Assembly (NCBI GenBank): GCA_030426245.1 | Contig: JAUHYZ010000001.1 | Location: 62,001-126,000 of the forward strand | From: Alphaproteobacteria bacterium | GTDB taxonomy: Bacteria; Pseudomonadota; Alphaproteobacteria; Sphingomonadales; Sphingomonadaceae | Direction of reading: 5' to 3' | DNA: 64,000 nucleotides | In this document: positions 24,654 to 33,371 of the stretch, piece by piece | Layout: each line of letters starts with the position of its first letter | Numbering within the stretch: position 1 is the stretch's first letter | Notes under the pieces: model-generated | Told to the model about the DNA's origin: nothing | Seen by the model: only the letters and a program-made list of their open reading frames with translations | The model's database searches: none | Position numbers and translations under genes: made by a program

Positions 24654-26345
24654 TTAGGCTGCGTCCGGCGTCCAGGCAGCTTCGGCCAATGCGTGCTGAT
24701 CGGTGATGACTTCCACGACCACAGGCTCGTTCAGTTTCAGCGCTTCGCGCAGGGTGGCTTCCAGATCGGCGGGATATTCCACCCGGAACGCCTTGACGCC
24801 GAAGCCTTCTGCCACCGTCTGGAAGTTGACCTTGGAGAAGCTCCAGTGATGTTCGTAGGCGGCATTGCCGTCCCACGCCGGGATCTCCTGGTTGAAGGCG
24901 CTGTTATTGTTGACGATGGTGACCGTGTTGATCTTGTGGCGCTTGGCGGTCTCCATCTCGGACAGATGATAGAAGAATGCCCCGTCGCCGTTGAAGCACA
25001 CCACCGGCCTGTCGGGGCAGGCGCATTTGCCGCCCAGCGATGCTGGGTATGACCAGCCGAGCGAACCGGCGGCGCGGAAAAGGCGCTGGCCCGGATGGTC
25101 GAGATAGATGTTCTTCGCCGCCCAGTCGCCCGAATGGCCGGTATCCACGAACAGCAGCGCATCTTCGGGCAGCACGTTGGAAAGCGTGCGGCACAGATAT
25201 TCCGGGCGCATCGGCGTGGCGCCGGAGGTTTCGCGCTCCGCTTCGCCCTGCAGCCAATCGGCGCGGCCCTTCGCCACACGGTCGAGCCAGGCGGAACGGT
25301 CCGGCTGGGACGGGGCAGCTTCGGTCAGCTGCTCCAGCACGGTTGCCGGATCGCCGCACAGCCCCGCCAGCAGCGGATAGTTGCGGCCGAGCTCCTGCGG
25401 GTCGGGATCGACCTGGATCGCGGCGATGCCGGGCTTGGGGACGTTCCACACCGTGGTGATCATCGATCCGGTGGTGGTGCCGATGAAGATCGCCAGATCC
25501 GCTTCGGCCACGGTCTTGTTGGCCGTCTTGCGCGAATAGGTGCCGATCACGCCGATCGAGAGCGGATCGCTTTCGGGCATCGCTTCCTTGGCGTCGAGCG
25601 AGGTTGCCACGGGAATCCCCATCTTGTGCGCAAAGGCGCGCAACTGTTCCTGCGCGCCGCTGGTGCGGATCCCCGAACCGGCCAGGATCACCGGCTTCTT
25701 GGCCTTGCCGATGATCTTCAGCGCGGCTTCGACTTGTTCGGCAGGAGCCGGATGGCGGATCGCCGGCGCGCGCGCATAGGTGACGTCCGGCAACAGCGCG
25801 CCTTTCAGCTCCCCATCGAGCACGGCGCCGATATGGTTGTCGAGCTCCAGATGCACGGGCCCGGGCGAACCGGTGGTTGCAACGCGCATCGCCTGGCCCA
25901 GCAGGTCGGGAAAGCGCGAGACGTGATCGACCCGGGCGTTGAACTTGGTCATCGCCGCCCACAGCGGCATCTGGTCGATATCCTGATAGTAGTTGCGATA
26001 GCGGGTCTCCGGCGTGTTGCCCCCGGTCAGCGCCAGGATCGGGGTACGCGCCATCTTCCCGTCCAGCATGGACGCCGCGAGGTTGGACGAGCCGATATTC
26101 TGCGCCGCGCAGAAGGCCAGCTTGCCCGATGCCCTGGCATAGCCGTCCGCCATATAGGCGATGCCTTTTTCCGAATGACCGGCGATCGGATGGACGCCGA
26201 CAGCTTCCATCTCCTTGATCGCTTCCGGCAGTACCATCGGCATGTAGAAGAGGTAGTCCGCCCCGCAATGCTTCATGGCTTCCGCGAGATAGCGGTTGCC
26301 CGTCTGCTTGCCGTCGGTGCTCATTGTCTTCAGGTCGCTAGTCAT
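24654..26345 (-). CDS. Thiamine-diphosphate-dependent enzyme, copy 2
   Basis: This 563-residue ThDP enzyme has the catalytic glutamate E59 in AGHSEKGIAYMADGYAR, the central domain VILAGSGIRTSGA and the PP-domain motif NGDGAFFYHLSEME ending in IVNNNSAFNQE. The overall layout resembles acetolactate synthase/benzoylformate decarboxylase relatives. It is the last gene of the operon ALDH, CMD-like, cyclase, ThDP enzyme, and overlaps the cyclase by 8 bp, with AGGAGGATAGAGG before its ATG. Decarboxylation of a 2-keto acid to an aldehyde for the operon's ALDH is a natural reading. It is not a close copy of the enzyme at 19275-20882. Confidence 0.85.
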   Translation of the reverse strand: MTSDLKTMSTDGKQTGNRYLAEAMKHCGADYLFYMPMVLPEAIKEMEAVGVHPIAGHSEKGIAYMADGYARASGKLAFCAAQNIGSSNLAASMLDGKMARTPILALTGGNTPETRYRNYYQDIDQMPLWAAMTKFNARVDHVSRFPDLLGQAMRVATTGSPGPVHLELDNHIGAVLDGELKGALLPDVTYARAPAIRHPAPAEQVEAALKIIGKAKKPVILAGSGIRTSGAQEQLRAFAHKMGIPVATSLDAKEAMPESDPLSIGVIGTYSRKTANKTVAEADLAIFIGTTTGSMITTVWNVPKPGIAAIQVDPDPQELGRNYPLLAGLCGDPATVLEQLTEAAPSQPDRSAWLDRVAKGRADWLQGEAERETSGATPMRPEYLCRTLSNVLPEDALLFVDTGHSGDWAAKNIYLDHPGQRLFRAAGSLGWSYPASLGGKCACPDRPVVCFNGDGAFFYHLSEMETAKRHKINTVTIVNNNSAFNQEIPAWDGNAAYEHHWSFSKVNFQTVAEGFGVKAFRVEYPADLEATLREALKLNEPVVVEVITDQHALAEAAWTPDAA

Positions 26346-27078
26346 CCTCTATCCTCCTGGCGCTCACTCGCGCCTGTGCGCCGTCGCCATTTACGATCGG
26401 CAGGGCTGAAAACTGGAATTCCACGCGCTCCCCCGCGAGGGCGGCATGGCCGGTCAGATGCTCGCAAATCAGGATTCCGTTGGCGAGCAACTGCCTGTGA
26501 ACCGGCCAGTCGAAACCCGGTTCACGCAAATGATAGACAAGGTCTGGCGTGGCGAAATCGCAGGCCAGCAGCTTGATCCGCTTGTCCAGCAGCCAGGCGG
26601 CGGCCTCTGCGCTGAAGCTGGGATGGCGGTCATAGGTCTCGCTGCCGAAATGCTTGGCCCAGCCGGTATCGACAGCCAGGATGTCCCCTGGGCGCAGCAT
26701 CGGGCGCGCCGCCTCCAGATCGGCGACGCCGATGATCTCGTCCGGCTCTTTGGGAATGTTCCAGACGACGCCCGGCCCGCACAGCCGGTCGAGCGGAATG
26801 GAAGCCATGTCGGGCCCATCTTCGAAATAATGCAGCGGTGCGTCCACATGCGTGCCGGCATGGGCGACCATGTGGATTTCGGTGACGTTGAAGGGATCGT
26901 CCGGCAGAGAACGCAGCTTGTTGAAGTGCGGCTTGGGGAAGATCGAGGCGCAGGGCATGTCGGGGCCGACCCGGTGCGTCAGATCGATCCACGCGCCGGC
27001 CGGCCGCGAAGCCGCCGGTTCCGGTAGGTCGATCCACCCAATCCACCCCTTGGGCATCTTGGGGCAATTCTCGCACAT
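26338..27078 (-). CDS. Cyclase family protein (kynurenine formamidase-like hydrolase)
   Basis: The 246-residue protein contains the family metal-binding motif VAHAGTHVDAPLHYF and later HLTGHAAL. The family comprises arylformamidases, isatin hydrolase and related zinc or manganese hydrolases that open amide or lactam rings. The open frame extends far upstream out of register with the CMD gene; ATG 27078 follows an AAGGAGT and gives the expected length. It lies 5 bp after the CMD-like gene and overlaps the ThDP enzyme gene by 8 bp. The two cysteines at the N-terminus (MCENCPKMP) are unusual and could be a metal or redox site, or chance. Confidence 0.83.
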   Translation of the reverse strand: MCENCPKMPKGWIGWIDLPEPAASRPAGAWIDLTHRVGPDMPCASIFPKPHFNKLRSLPDDPFNVTEIHMVAHAGTHVDAPLHYFEDGPDMASIPLDRLCGPGVVWNIPKEPDEIIGVADLEAARPMLRPGDILAVDTGWAKHFGSETYDRHPSFSAEAAAWLLDKRIKLLACDFATPDLVYHLREPGFDWPVHRQLLANGILICEHLTGHAALAGERVEFQFSALPIVNGDGAQARVSARRIEDD

Positions 27079-27083
27079 CGGCT

Positions 27084-27635
27084 TTACTCCTTGGGCGGCG
27101 CGTCCCAGCTTTTGACAGGTTCGGTATCGGGTTCGACGCCCGTGACGCCGATCATCATGGCGGTGCCGTAATAGCTGGCGATGATGGCCGTCATTTCGCA
27201 GACCAGCGGATCGCCGAACAGCTCGCGCACCTTGGCGAGCGTTGCGTCCGACGGTTTCAGTTTGGTCACCACTTCGTCGGTGAACTCGGCGACTGCGCGT
27301 TCCTCTTCGGTCAGCAGATCGTAATTCTGGGTTCTGATCGCTTCCTGCTTTTCGGGCGTGAAACCCATATTCGCGGAAATCGAGAGATGATGATGGATTT
27401 CGTACTCGCTGTCCGCGAGGAAGGCCGTGCGCATGATCAAGACCTCGCGCAGCACCTTGTCCATCGTGGTGCCTTTTACAGCCGCTTCCTTGAGGGCGTA
27501 GTGCCCGCGCCACAGGCTGTCGGGGATGTGCAGCGCAATGCGCGTGACATTCAGCAGCCTGCGGTCGGGCCAGCCGATCGCATCCTTCTTTTCCTGCGAA
27601 ACGCTGTCCATATCTGGATAGGGAATTCTGGGCAT
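27084..27635 (-). CDS. Carboxymuconolactone decarboxylase-like protein, copy 2
   Basis: This 183-residue CMD/AhpD-fold protein is homologous to the one at 22267-22803: both begin RIPYP, continue with a KK/KR..I..PDR..LNV segment and have LALHIPDSLW-type and E.H-HHH active-site sequences (SEYEIHHHLSISANMG here). No CxxC pair is present. The ATG overlaps the ALDH stop as ATGA, so translation is coupled. Two related CMD-like proteins in neighbouring operons suggest each pairs with its own oxidative enzyme set. The reaction is unknown. Confidence 0.82.
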   Translation of the reverse strand: MPRIPYPDMDSVSQEKKDAIGWPDRRLLNVTRIALHIPDSLWRGHYALKEAAVKGTTMDKVLREVLIMRTAFLADSEYEIHHHLSISANMGFTPEKQEAIRTQNYDLLTEEERAVAEFTDEVVTKLKPSDATLAKVRELFGDPLVCEMTAIIASYYGTAMMIGVTGVEPDTEPVKSWDAPPKE

Positions 27636-29122
27636 CAGGTTTGCACCGCGAATGGATCGCGCTCCTCTTCCGAAAGGTTGATCATCACATTCTTCGTGGT
27701 GAGGAACTCTTTCATCCCTTCCTCGCCCCGCTCACGGCCGAAGCCGCTATCCTTGACCCCGCCGAAGGGCGTCTGCGCGGCTACGGCACGGTAGGTATTC
27801 ACCCAGACCATGCCCGCACGCAGTTCGGACGATACACGGTGCATGCGGTTGAGGTTCTGCGTCCAGATCCCCGATGCCAGCCCGAAATTCGTGTCGTTCG
27901 CGATGGCGATTGCCTCTTCCTCCGTGTCGAACGGAATCACGGACAGGACGGGGCCGAAGATCTCTTCGCGCGCCACAGGCATGTCGTTGCTGACATCGGC
28001 AAAGATGGTTGGCTGCACGAACAGCCCGTCTTTCAGCTCGCCTTGGCGCGCGGCATCGCCGCCCGTCATCAGCTTGGCTCCGCAATCCTTGGCGGAGGAA
28101 ATGAAGGACAGGATACGGTCGAACTGGGGTTCGTTGGCGGCGGTGCCCATTTCGGTGCTCAGGTCCAGCGGATTGCCCAGCTTGATGCCCTTGGCGCGTT
28201 CGACCAGCCCACTGAGTACCTGGTCATAGACGGGGCGCTGCACCAGCAGACGCGATCCCGCGATGCAGGTCTGCCCGGTCGCGGCGAAGATGCCGGCAAG
28301 TGCGCCGACTGTCGCCTTGCCGATATCGGCATCCTCGAAAATAATATTGGGCGATTTGCCGCCCAGTTCCAAAACCACCGGCGTCAGATTGCGCGCGGCT
28401 TCGGCGGCGATGGCGCGCCCGCCCACGCCGCTGCCGGTGAAGCTGATCTTGTCCAGGCCGCCGCCTTTGACCAGCGCCTCCCCGGTGCGGACGTCGCCGG
28501 TTACCACATTGATCACGCCTGGCGGGAAGCCGGCTTCCTCCACCAGCTTGGCAAATTCCAGCGTCGTGACGGAGGCATGTTCCGAAGGCTTGATCACCAC
28601 CGTATTGCCTGCGGCCAGCGCGGCGGGAAGTTTGTTGCCCAGCAGCGCAATGGGCGAGTTCCAGGCCGTAATGATGCCGATTACGCCCAGCGGTTCCATC
28701 GTCGCGTAATCGAAATGATCGCGCCGATCGAGCGGGATGACCTTGCCGAAGATCTTGTCGGCATAGCCGGCGAAGAAGCGGAAGGTGCGGGCGACGAACT
28801 TCATCTGGGACCGCGTTTCGCGCACGATCTTGCCGTTATCGGTGGATTCCAGCGTCCCCATCCGTTCCGCATCGCGTTCCAGCAGATCGGCCAGCCGGTT
28901 CATCAGCTGCCCCCGTTCAAGCCCGCTGGTCTTGCGCCAGGTGCTTTCGAAACAGTCCCGCGCTGCCGCGACTGCCGCGGCCACGTCGCTTTCGTCTGCT
29001 TGCGATATGCTGGCCCAGGGCTGCTGATTGAACGGATTCAGCGAAGGGAAGCGTTCCCCCGATGCCGGGGCGATCCACTCACCGCCAATATACAGATCGT
29101 ATTGATTTTGCGCCGCCGCCAA
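27635..29122 (-). CDS. NAD(P)-dependent aldehyde dehydrogenase, copy 1
   Basis: This 495-residue ALDH has every catalytic element in place: N155 in TAWNSP, K178 in VIKPSE, the general base E252 in LELGGKSPN and the nucleophile C286 in GQTCIAGSR. It oxidises an aldehyde to the acid. It is the first gene of the four-gene minus-strand operon and has the ribosome site GAGGGAGAGG. The promoter region is shared with the divergent GMC oxidoreductase, whose alcohol oxidation could supply aldehyde; the ThDP decarboxylase in the same operon is another source. Confidence 0.92.
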   Translation of the reverse strand: MAAAQNQYDLYIGGEWIAPASGERFPSLNPFNQQPWASISQADESDVAAAVAAARDCFESTWRKTSGLERGQLMNRLADLLERDAERMGTLESTDNGKIVRETRSQMKFVARTFRFFAGYADKIFGKVIPLDRRDHFDYATMEPLGVIGIITAWNSPIALLGNKLPAALAAGNTVVIKPSEHASVTTLEFAKLVEEAGFPPGVINVVTGDVRTGEALVKGGGLDKISFTGSGVGGRAIAAEAARNLTPVVLELGGKSPNIIFEDADIGKATVGALAGIFAATGQTCIAGSRLLVQRPVYDQVLSGLVERAKGIKLGNPLDLSTEMGTAANEPQFDRILSFISSAKDCGAKLMTGGDAARQGELKDGLFVQPTIFADVSNDMPVAREEIFGPVLSVIPFDTEEEAIAIANDTNFGLASGIWTQNLNRMHRVSSELRAGMVWVNTYRAVAAQTPFGGVKDSGFGRERGEEGMKEFLTTKNVMINLSEEERDPFAVQT

Positions 29123-29266
29123 ACTTCCTCTCCCTCGGGGCGTCCCGAACTAGGCACCGCCATGTATGATCTCCAATACATTTAAAGCTCCCAAGAATAA
29201 CCAGGCTGTATAGCGAAAGGTGCGAATCGATGCCCGCAATGGGACTCTTCCAACCGGGGACAGGAT

Positions 29267-29333
29267 GCATGCTGCACCGATCCGGCATGCTTGCATGCTA
29301 TGCCGGATGCCGACAATGAATTGGAATGCATGC
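29267..29333. promoter_or_regulatory. Cluster of four GCATGC palindromes in a divergent promoter
   Basis: GCATGC occurs at 29267, 29285, 29293 and 29328 within 67 bp between the ALDH operon and the GMC gene. One copy per about 4 kb would be expected by chance. The same hexamer is the core of the sites at 33203-33216 and 40118-40134, so a common regulator, perhaps the LysR protein at 32245-33177, may bind here. Confidence 0.5.
29280..29308. repeat. Inverted repeat with 9-bp arms
   Basis: ATCCGGCAT at 29280-29288 is repeated inverted as ATGCCGGAT at 29300-29308, separated by 11 bp that themselves contain a GCATGC. There is no T tract, so it is more likely an operator or DNA-binding site than a terminator. 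Confidence 0.6.
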
Positions 29334-29378
29334 TAGAGCTGACTAGGAAACGCCCGGATCACGCGGAAGGAAAAGACA

Positions 29379-31034
29379 ATGCAGGGTTCCGTCGGCGGTG
29401 GCGATGCCGAATATGATTTCATAGTGGTTGGGGCGGGCTCCGCGGGTTGCGCAGTGGCCAACCGATTGTCCGAAGACGGCAAGAATCAGGTTCTGCTGAT
29501 CGAGGCGGGCGGCCGGGATCGCAGCATCAATTTCCACATTCCGCTGATGGTGGTGAACCTGCTGAAAGACCCGGAAGTCACCTGGCCTTTCGTTACCGAA
29601 CCGCAGACCGCGCTCAACAACCGGACGCAATTATGGACGCGTGGGCGCGTGCTGGGCGGATCGAGCTCGATCAACGGCAATGTCTATGTCCGCGGCGATC
29701 CGGCGGAGTTCGACAGCTGGGAAGGGATGGGCCTGCCCGGCTGGAGCTGGGCAGAGATGCTGCCTTATTTCAAGAAGATGGAACGCTATGTTGAAGGCGA
29801 TCCGGAAACGCGCGGGCATGACGGGCCGATCAACGTCACCAATCTGAAGAATTTCGACGAGCTGGCGGACGGCTTCGTCCAGGCCGCCGGAGAGGCCGGC
29901 TTCGACATCGTCGAGGATTATAATGACGGGCATTATGAAGGCGCGGCCTATCTGCAATATTCGACGCGGCGCGGTTTCCGTTCGTCGTCTTCGGTCGGCT
30001 ATCTGCGCCCCGCGCGCGGCCGGCAGAATCTGGATGTGCTGGTGGATGCGCTGGTCACGAAGGTGCTGATCGAAGACCGGCGCGCAGTGGGCGTGGAGGT
30101 GCTGCATGAGGGGGTTCTGCGGCGCCTGGGCGCGCGCAAGGAAGTGATCCTCTCGGCCGGCCCGGTGCAGTCGCCCAAGATCCTGGAGCTGTCCGGCATT
30201 GGCGGGGCGGAGCTGCTGCGTAGTCACGGGATTGAGGTGGTGCAGGATCTGCCCGGCGTGGGCGAATGCCTGCAGGACCATCCCAATACGCGGCTGACTT
30301 TCGAATGCGCCAAGCCGATCACGATCAACGACGTGCTGCAGAACCCGATCGCCAAGATCAAAGAGGGTTTGAAATGGGGGCTGCTGGGCAAGGGGCTGCT
30401 CTCGATCTGTTCGGCGACTGCCCATGTGGTGATGCGCAGCTCGCCGGAAGAGCCGCGCGCCGACCTGAAGATCCAGCTTCAGCCATTCTCGGGCAAGGAC
30501 CGCTATGCCCGGCGCCCGCAGGACGGGCTCGATCCGCATTCGGGCTTTACTGTGGGCGTGATGGGTCTGCGCCCGCGCTCGCAGGGCTGGACGCATATCG
30601 CTTCGAGCGATCCCGAAGTCTATCCGAAGATCGATCCCAAATATCTCGACGATCCGCATGATGCGCAGGTGCTGCTGGCCGGAATCAAAGCTGTGCGCAA
30701 TGTCGCCAGCTATCCTGCGATGGACCGGCTGATTGTGCGTGAGACGCGGCCCGGCAACGAAGCCACCACCGACGATCAGATTCTCGATTACATCCGCGAA
30801 ACGACGCAAACCACCTGGCACATCGTGGGCAGCTGCATGGCTGGAACGCATGACCGCGCCGTGGTCGATCCGGAATTGCGGGTGCATGGGGTCAGCGGGC
30901 TGAGGGTCATCGATTCCTCGGTCTTCCCCACCATTCCATCGTCCAATACAAATGCGCCAACGATCGCGCTGGGAGAGAAGGGGGCCGAAATGGTCCTCGA
31001 AAGCTGGCGCAACCGGCAGAGGGAGGCCGCCTGA
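29379..31034 (+). CDS. GMC family oxidoreductase (choline dehydrogenase-like)
   Basis: This 551-residue flavoprotein has the N-terminal FAD motif DFIVVGAGSAGCAVANRL, the first GMC signature (GRVLGGSSSINGNVYVRG) and the catalytic histidine in TTWHIVGSCMAG with the C-terminal VIDSSVFPTIPSSNTNAPT. It oxidises an alcohol to an aldehyde or ketone and passes electrons to a quinone or O2. It is 3 bp upstream of the enolase-superfamily gene and divergent from the ALDH operon, which could take the aldehyde further. The substrate is unknown. Confidence 0.92.
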   Translation: MQGSVGGGDAEYDFIVVGAGSAGCAVANRLSEDGKNQVLLIEAGGRDRSINFHIPLMVVNLLKDPEVTWPFVTEPQTALNNRTQLWTRGRVLGGSSSINGNVYVRGDPAEFDSWEGMGLPGWSWAEMLPYFKKMERYVEGDPETRGHDGPINVTNLKNFDELADGFVQAAGEAGFDIVEDYNDGHYEGAAYLQYSTRRGFRSSSSVGYLRPARGRQNLDVLVDALVTKVLIEDRRAVGVEVLHEGVLRRLGARKEVILSAGPVQSPKILELSGIGGAELLRSHGIEVVQDLPGVGECLQDHPNTRLTFECAKPITINDVLQNPIAKIKEGLKWGLLGKGLLSICSATAHVVMRSSPEEPRADLKIQLQPFSGKDRYARRPQDGLDPHSGFTVGVMGLRPRSQGWTHIASSDPEVYPKIDPKYLDDPHDAQVLLAGIKAVRNVASYPAMDRLIVRETRPGNEATTDDQILDYIRETTQTTWHIVGSCMAGTHDRAVVDPELRVHGVSGLRVIDSSVFPTIPSSNTNAPTIALGEKGAEMVLESWRNRQREAA

Positions 31035-31036
31035 CC

Positions 31037-32212
31037 ATGAAGATCGAGCGGATCGAAGTCTTCGTAACCGAACTGCCAATCCGGCTGCAGCGCACATTCT
31101 CCAGCGGCAGCTATGATACGGGGCCGAGCGATCAGCTGCTGGGCAAGCCGGTGCTGGTCAAAATCCATGCCGAAGGCGTCACCGGCGTTGCGCAGATCCG
31201 CCCGATCAGCCCGGGACACTTCGTGGCCGATACGGTGCACAGCGTGGTCGCTGCGATCGAGGAGATTTACGGGCCGCTGCTGATCGGCCGTCGGTTGGCC
31301 GATTTCGAAGGGCATGACGTTCTGCTTTCCTCGCGTCTGGCAGGCAATCCGGCTGCGCGCGCCGTGCTCGACATTGCGCTCCACGATGCGCTGGGCAAGG
31401 CGCTGGGCGTCCCCGTGCACGATTTGCTGGGCGGCCGGGCGAATGACAGCATTCCGATGGAATGGTCGATCAGCCTCTATGACGATCCCGCCCGGATGGT
31501 CGACGATGCGCATAAGGCGGTCGACGAATTCGGTATCAAGGTGCTTTGCCTGAAGGCGGCCGGGAAGGGCGGCTGGCGCCAGGACGTGAAGAACTTCGAA
31601 ATGGTCCGTTCGTCAGTCGGGCCGGACGTGCTGATCGGCGTCGATCCCAATACGGGTTGGACGGTTTCCGAATCGATCCTCGCGCTGAATGCGATGCGCG
31701 ATATGGACGTGGGATATTGCGAACAGCCCGTAGAACGGCGCAATCTTGCGGGAATGGCCGCGATTAAACGGCAGGCGGGCGGCGTTCCGATCATGGCCGA
31801 TGAAAGCCTCTTCAATATCCAGGATGCGGCCCAGATCATCGCGGCGGAAGCGGCGGACGTGTTCTGCGTGAAGCTCTACAAGGTCGGCGGGCTGCTACCC
31901 GCGCGCAAGATCGCCGCCATCGGCGAAGCGAGCGATATCGGCATCAATAGCGGCGGCCTGGCGGTCGCTTCCGCGATAGAGGCATCGGCAGCGCTGCATT
32001 ATTGCGCCAGCGTGCCTGCCGCGCGGACCTTCGGCGCGGCGGAATTCGTATTCGGCGCAGGGATTTACGGGGCCGATCCGCTGATCGCGGAAGGCGGCCT
32101 CTCGATTGTGGACGGGGCCGTCGCGGTGACGGACAAGCCAGGGCTGGGCTTCGTGCTGGACGAGCAGGCGCTGGAGCGCATGACGCTCAGCCACACGCAA
32201 ATTACCGCCTAG
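31037..32212 (+). CDS. Enolase superfamily enzyme (mandelate racemase / muconate lactonizing type)
   Basis: The 391-residue protein has an N-terminal capping domain and a C-terminal barrel. Metal ligands are visible as D203 (GVDPNTGW), E229 (YCEQP) and D255/E256 (MADES). Catalytic lysines are K173 and K279 (CVKLYKVGG), the arrangement of the muconate-lactonizing subgroup. The usual KxK at the second strand reads CLK here, so the first lysine is replaced by C171. The family abstracts a proton next to a carboxylate and then cycloisomerises, racemises or dehydrates. Position 3 bp after the GMC gene suggests that the two act in sequence, but which reaction occurs is unclear. Confidence 0.87.
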   Translation: MKIERIEVFVTELPIRLQRTFSSGSYDTGPSDQLLGKPVLVKIHAEGVTGVAQIRPISPGHFVADTVHSVVAAIEEIYGPLLIGRRLADFEGHDVLLSSRLAGNPAARAVLDIALHDALGKALGVPVHDLLGGRANDSIPMEWSISLYDDPARMVDDAHKAVDEFGIKVLCLKAAGKGGWRQDVKNFEMVRSSVGPDVLIGVDPNTGWTVSESILALNAMRDMDVGYCEQPVERRNLAGMAAIKRQAGGVPIMADESLFNIQDAAQIIAAEAADVFCVKLYKVGGLLPARKIAAIGEASDIGINSGGLAVASAIEASAALHYCASVPAARTFGAAEFVFGAGIYGADPLIAEGGLSIVDGAVAVTDKPGLGFVLDEQALERMTLSHTQITA

Positions 32213-32244
32213 ACCCCATACGCGTGATGTTGTCGATGTTGCAC

Positions 32245-33177
32245 TCAGGCGTGCTGGAATTCGCGCACTTCGCGCCGCACCACATAGGGCGTCAGCTGCG
32301 GGGCGATTGACTGGATGAAGTCCAGCAGGAATCGCCTGAGATAGGTGTTCGGCCGCAGCGTGATCTTGACTGTGCTTGATGGCAGCACCTCGCCCGCATT
32401 CCTTGCATCCAGTCCGATATCCCGCTCTTTGTCGAAGGTCATATCGGCAAGGATCCCGATCCCAAGCCCCTTGGCCACATAGGTCTTGCACACATCGGCA
32501 TCGATCCCGCTCATCACGATCTTGGGCTCAAGCCCGAGTTCGGAGAATGCCTGCATCACTTTCCATCGGCCGCTGTAGCGCGAATCATATGTTATGATTG
32601 GATACTTCGCGACCTCTTCGAGTGTAAGCTCGGGGACGGACAGGATCGGATGGCCAGCCTGTGCGATGATGCAGCGCTGCAATTCGAAACATTGCAGCTT
32701 CACGAGATTGGGGAAGTCCCGGGTGGTGTCGGTTCCAATTGCCAGATCGGCATCGCCCGAATCGACGAGCGCGCATATTTCCTCGGGATCACCCTGCTTG
32801 AGGACCAGCTTCACTTCCGGATAACTTGAGACGAATTTCTCGACGACTTCGGGCAACACGTAACGCGCAATAGTGTGGGTCGTGGCGATCGTGAAAACGC
32901 CGCGATTGCCGGCATGCATATCTTCTTTCAGCGTCGTGAGCGCGGCAACATCGGTGGCGATGCGCTGCGCGATGTTGAACACGATCATGCCTGGCTCGGT
33001 CAGCCCGATGATACGGTTGCGCGTACGCTGGAATATTTCGAATCCGAGTTCCTGCTCCAGCAATTGGACTTGCCGGCTGACCCCCGGCTGAGACGTATGC
33101 ATAGCGTCTGCCGCGGCCGATAGATGATTGCCATGCCGAACGATTTCAACAACATAACGCAGTTGCTGCAGTTTCAA
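32245..33177 (-). CDS. LysR-family transcriptional regulator (CysB-like)
   Basis: The 310-residue protein begins LKLQQLRYVVEIVRHGNHLS, with the winged helix SAAADAMHTSQPGVSRQVQLLE, followed by a two-lobed effector domain. The N-terminal pattern is closest to the CysB/Cbl branch. A TTG start at 33177 is set by GGAGG seven bases upstream; the longer frame to 33444 crosses into the divergent gene and is rejected. The gene is divergent from the tricarballylate-dehydrogenase-like gene, the usual arrangement for a LysR regulator and its target. The site at 33203-33216 lies just before it. Control of neighbouring operons through GCATGC sites is an inference. Confidence 0.88.
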   Translation of the reverse strand: MKLQQLRYVVEIVRHGNHLSAAADAMHTSQPGVSRQVQLLEQELGFEIFQRTRNRIIGLTEPGMIVFNIAQRIATDVAALTTLKEDMHAGNRGVFTIATTHTIARYVLPEVVEKFVSSYPEVKLVLKQGDPEEICALVDSGDADLAIGTDTTRDFPNLVKLQCFELQRCIIAQAGHPILSVPELTLEEVAKYPIITYDSRYSGRWKVMQAFSELGLEPKIVMSGIDADVCKTYVAKGLGIGILADMTFDKERDIGLDARNAGEVLPSSTVKITLRPNTYLRRFLLDFIQSIAPQLTPYVVRREVREFQHA

Positions 33178-33202
33178 TGCGTACCTCCACCATACGATCA
33201 GA

Positions 33203-33216
33203 TTATCCCAGCATGC
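33203..33216 (-). promoter_or_regulatory. 14-bp motif shared with the promoter at 40121
   Basis: TTATCCCAGCATGC lies 26 bp upstream of the LysR start. Its exact reverse complement GCATGCTGGGATAA is at 40121-40134, upstream of an SDR gene. An exact 14-bp match between two intergenic regions 7 kb apart is unlikely by chance. It may be a binding site for the LysR protein. Confidence 0.55.
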
Positions 33217-33371
33217 CAGAATATTTCGTGTGTGTATAGCGGGATTGGTTAAGTCAGGCAGCAGACGGCGCGGCGAAGCATTTAGGGCTTCCTTCGGAGG
33301 AATGTCCTCCCATCGCGCGATCTGACACCGGCCGCAAACTCCTCTTTGTGGCCCTTGAAATGCGAGGCTCC

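Noticed and set aside
19275-26345. The two ThDP enzymes as biosynthetic acetolactate synthases
   Set aside because: Neither is next to a small regulatory subunit or other branched-chain genes, and both sit in catabolic operons.
25095-29185. Long plus-strand open frames (493 and 514 codons)
   Set aside because: They mirror the ThDP enzyme and ALDH 1 on the other strand, as is common in high-GC codon usage.
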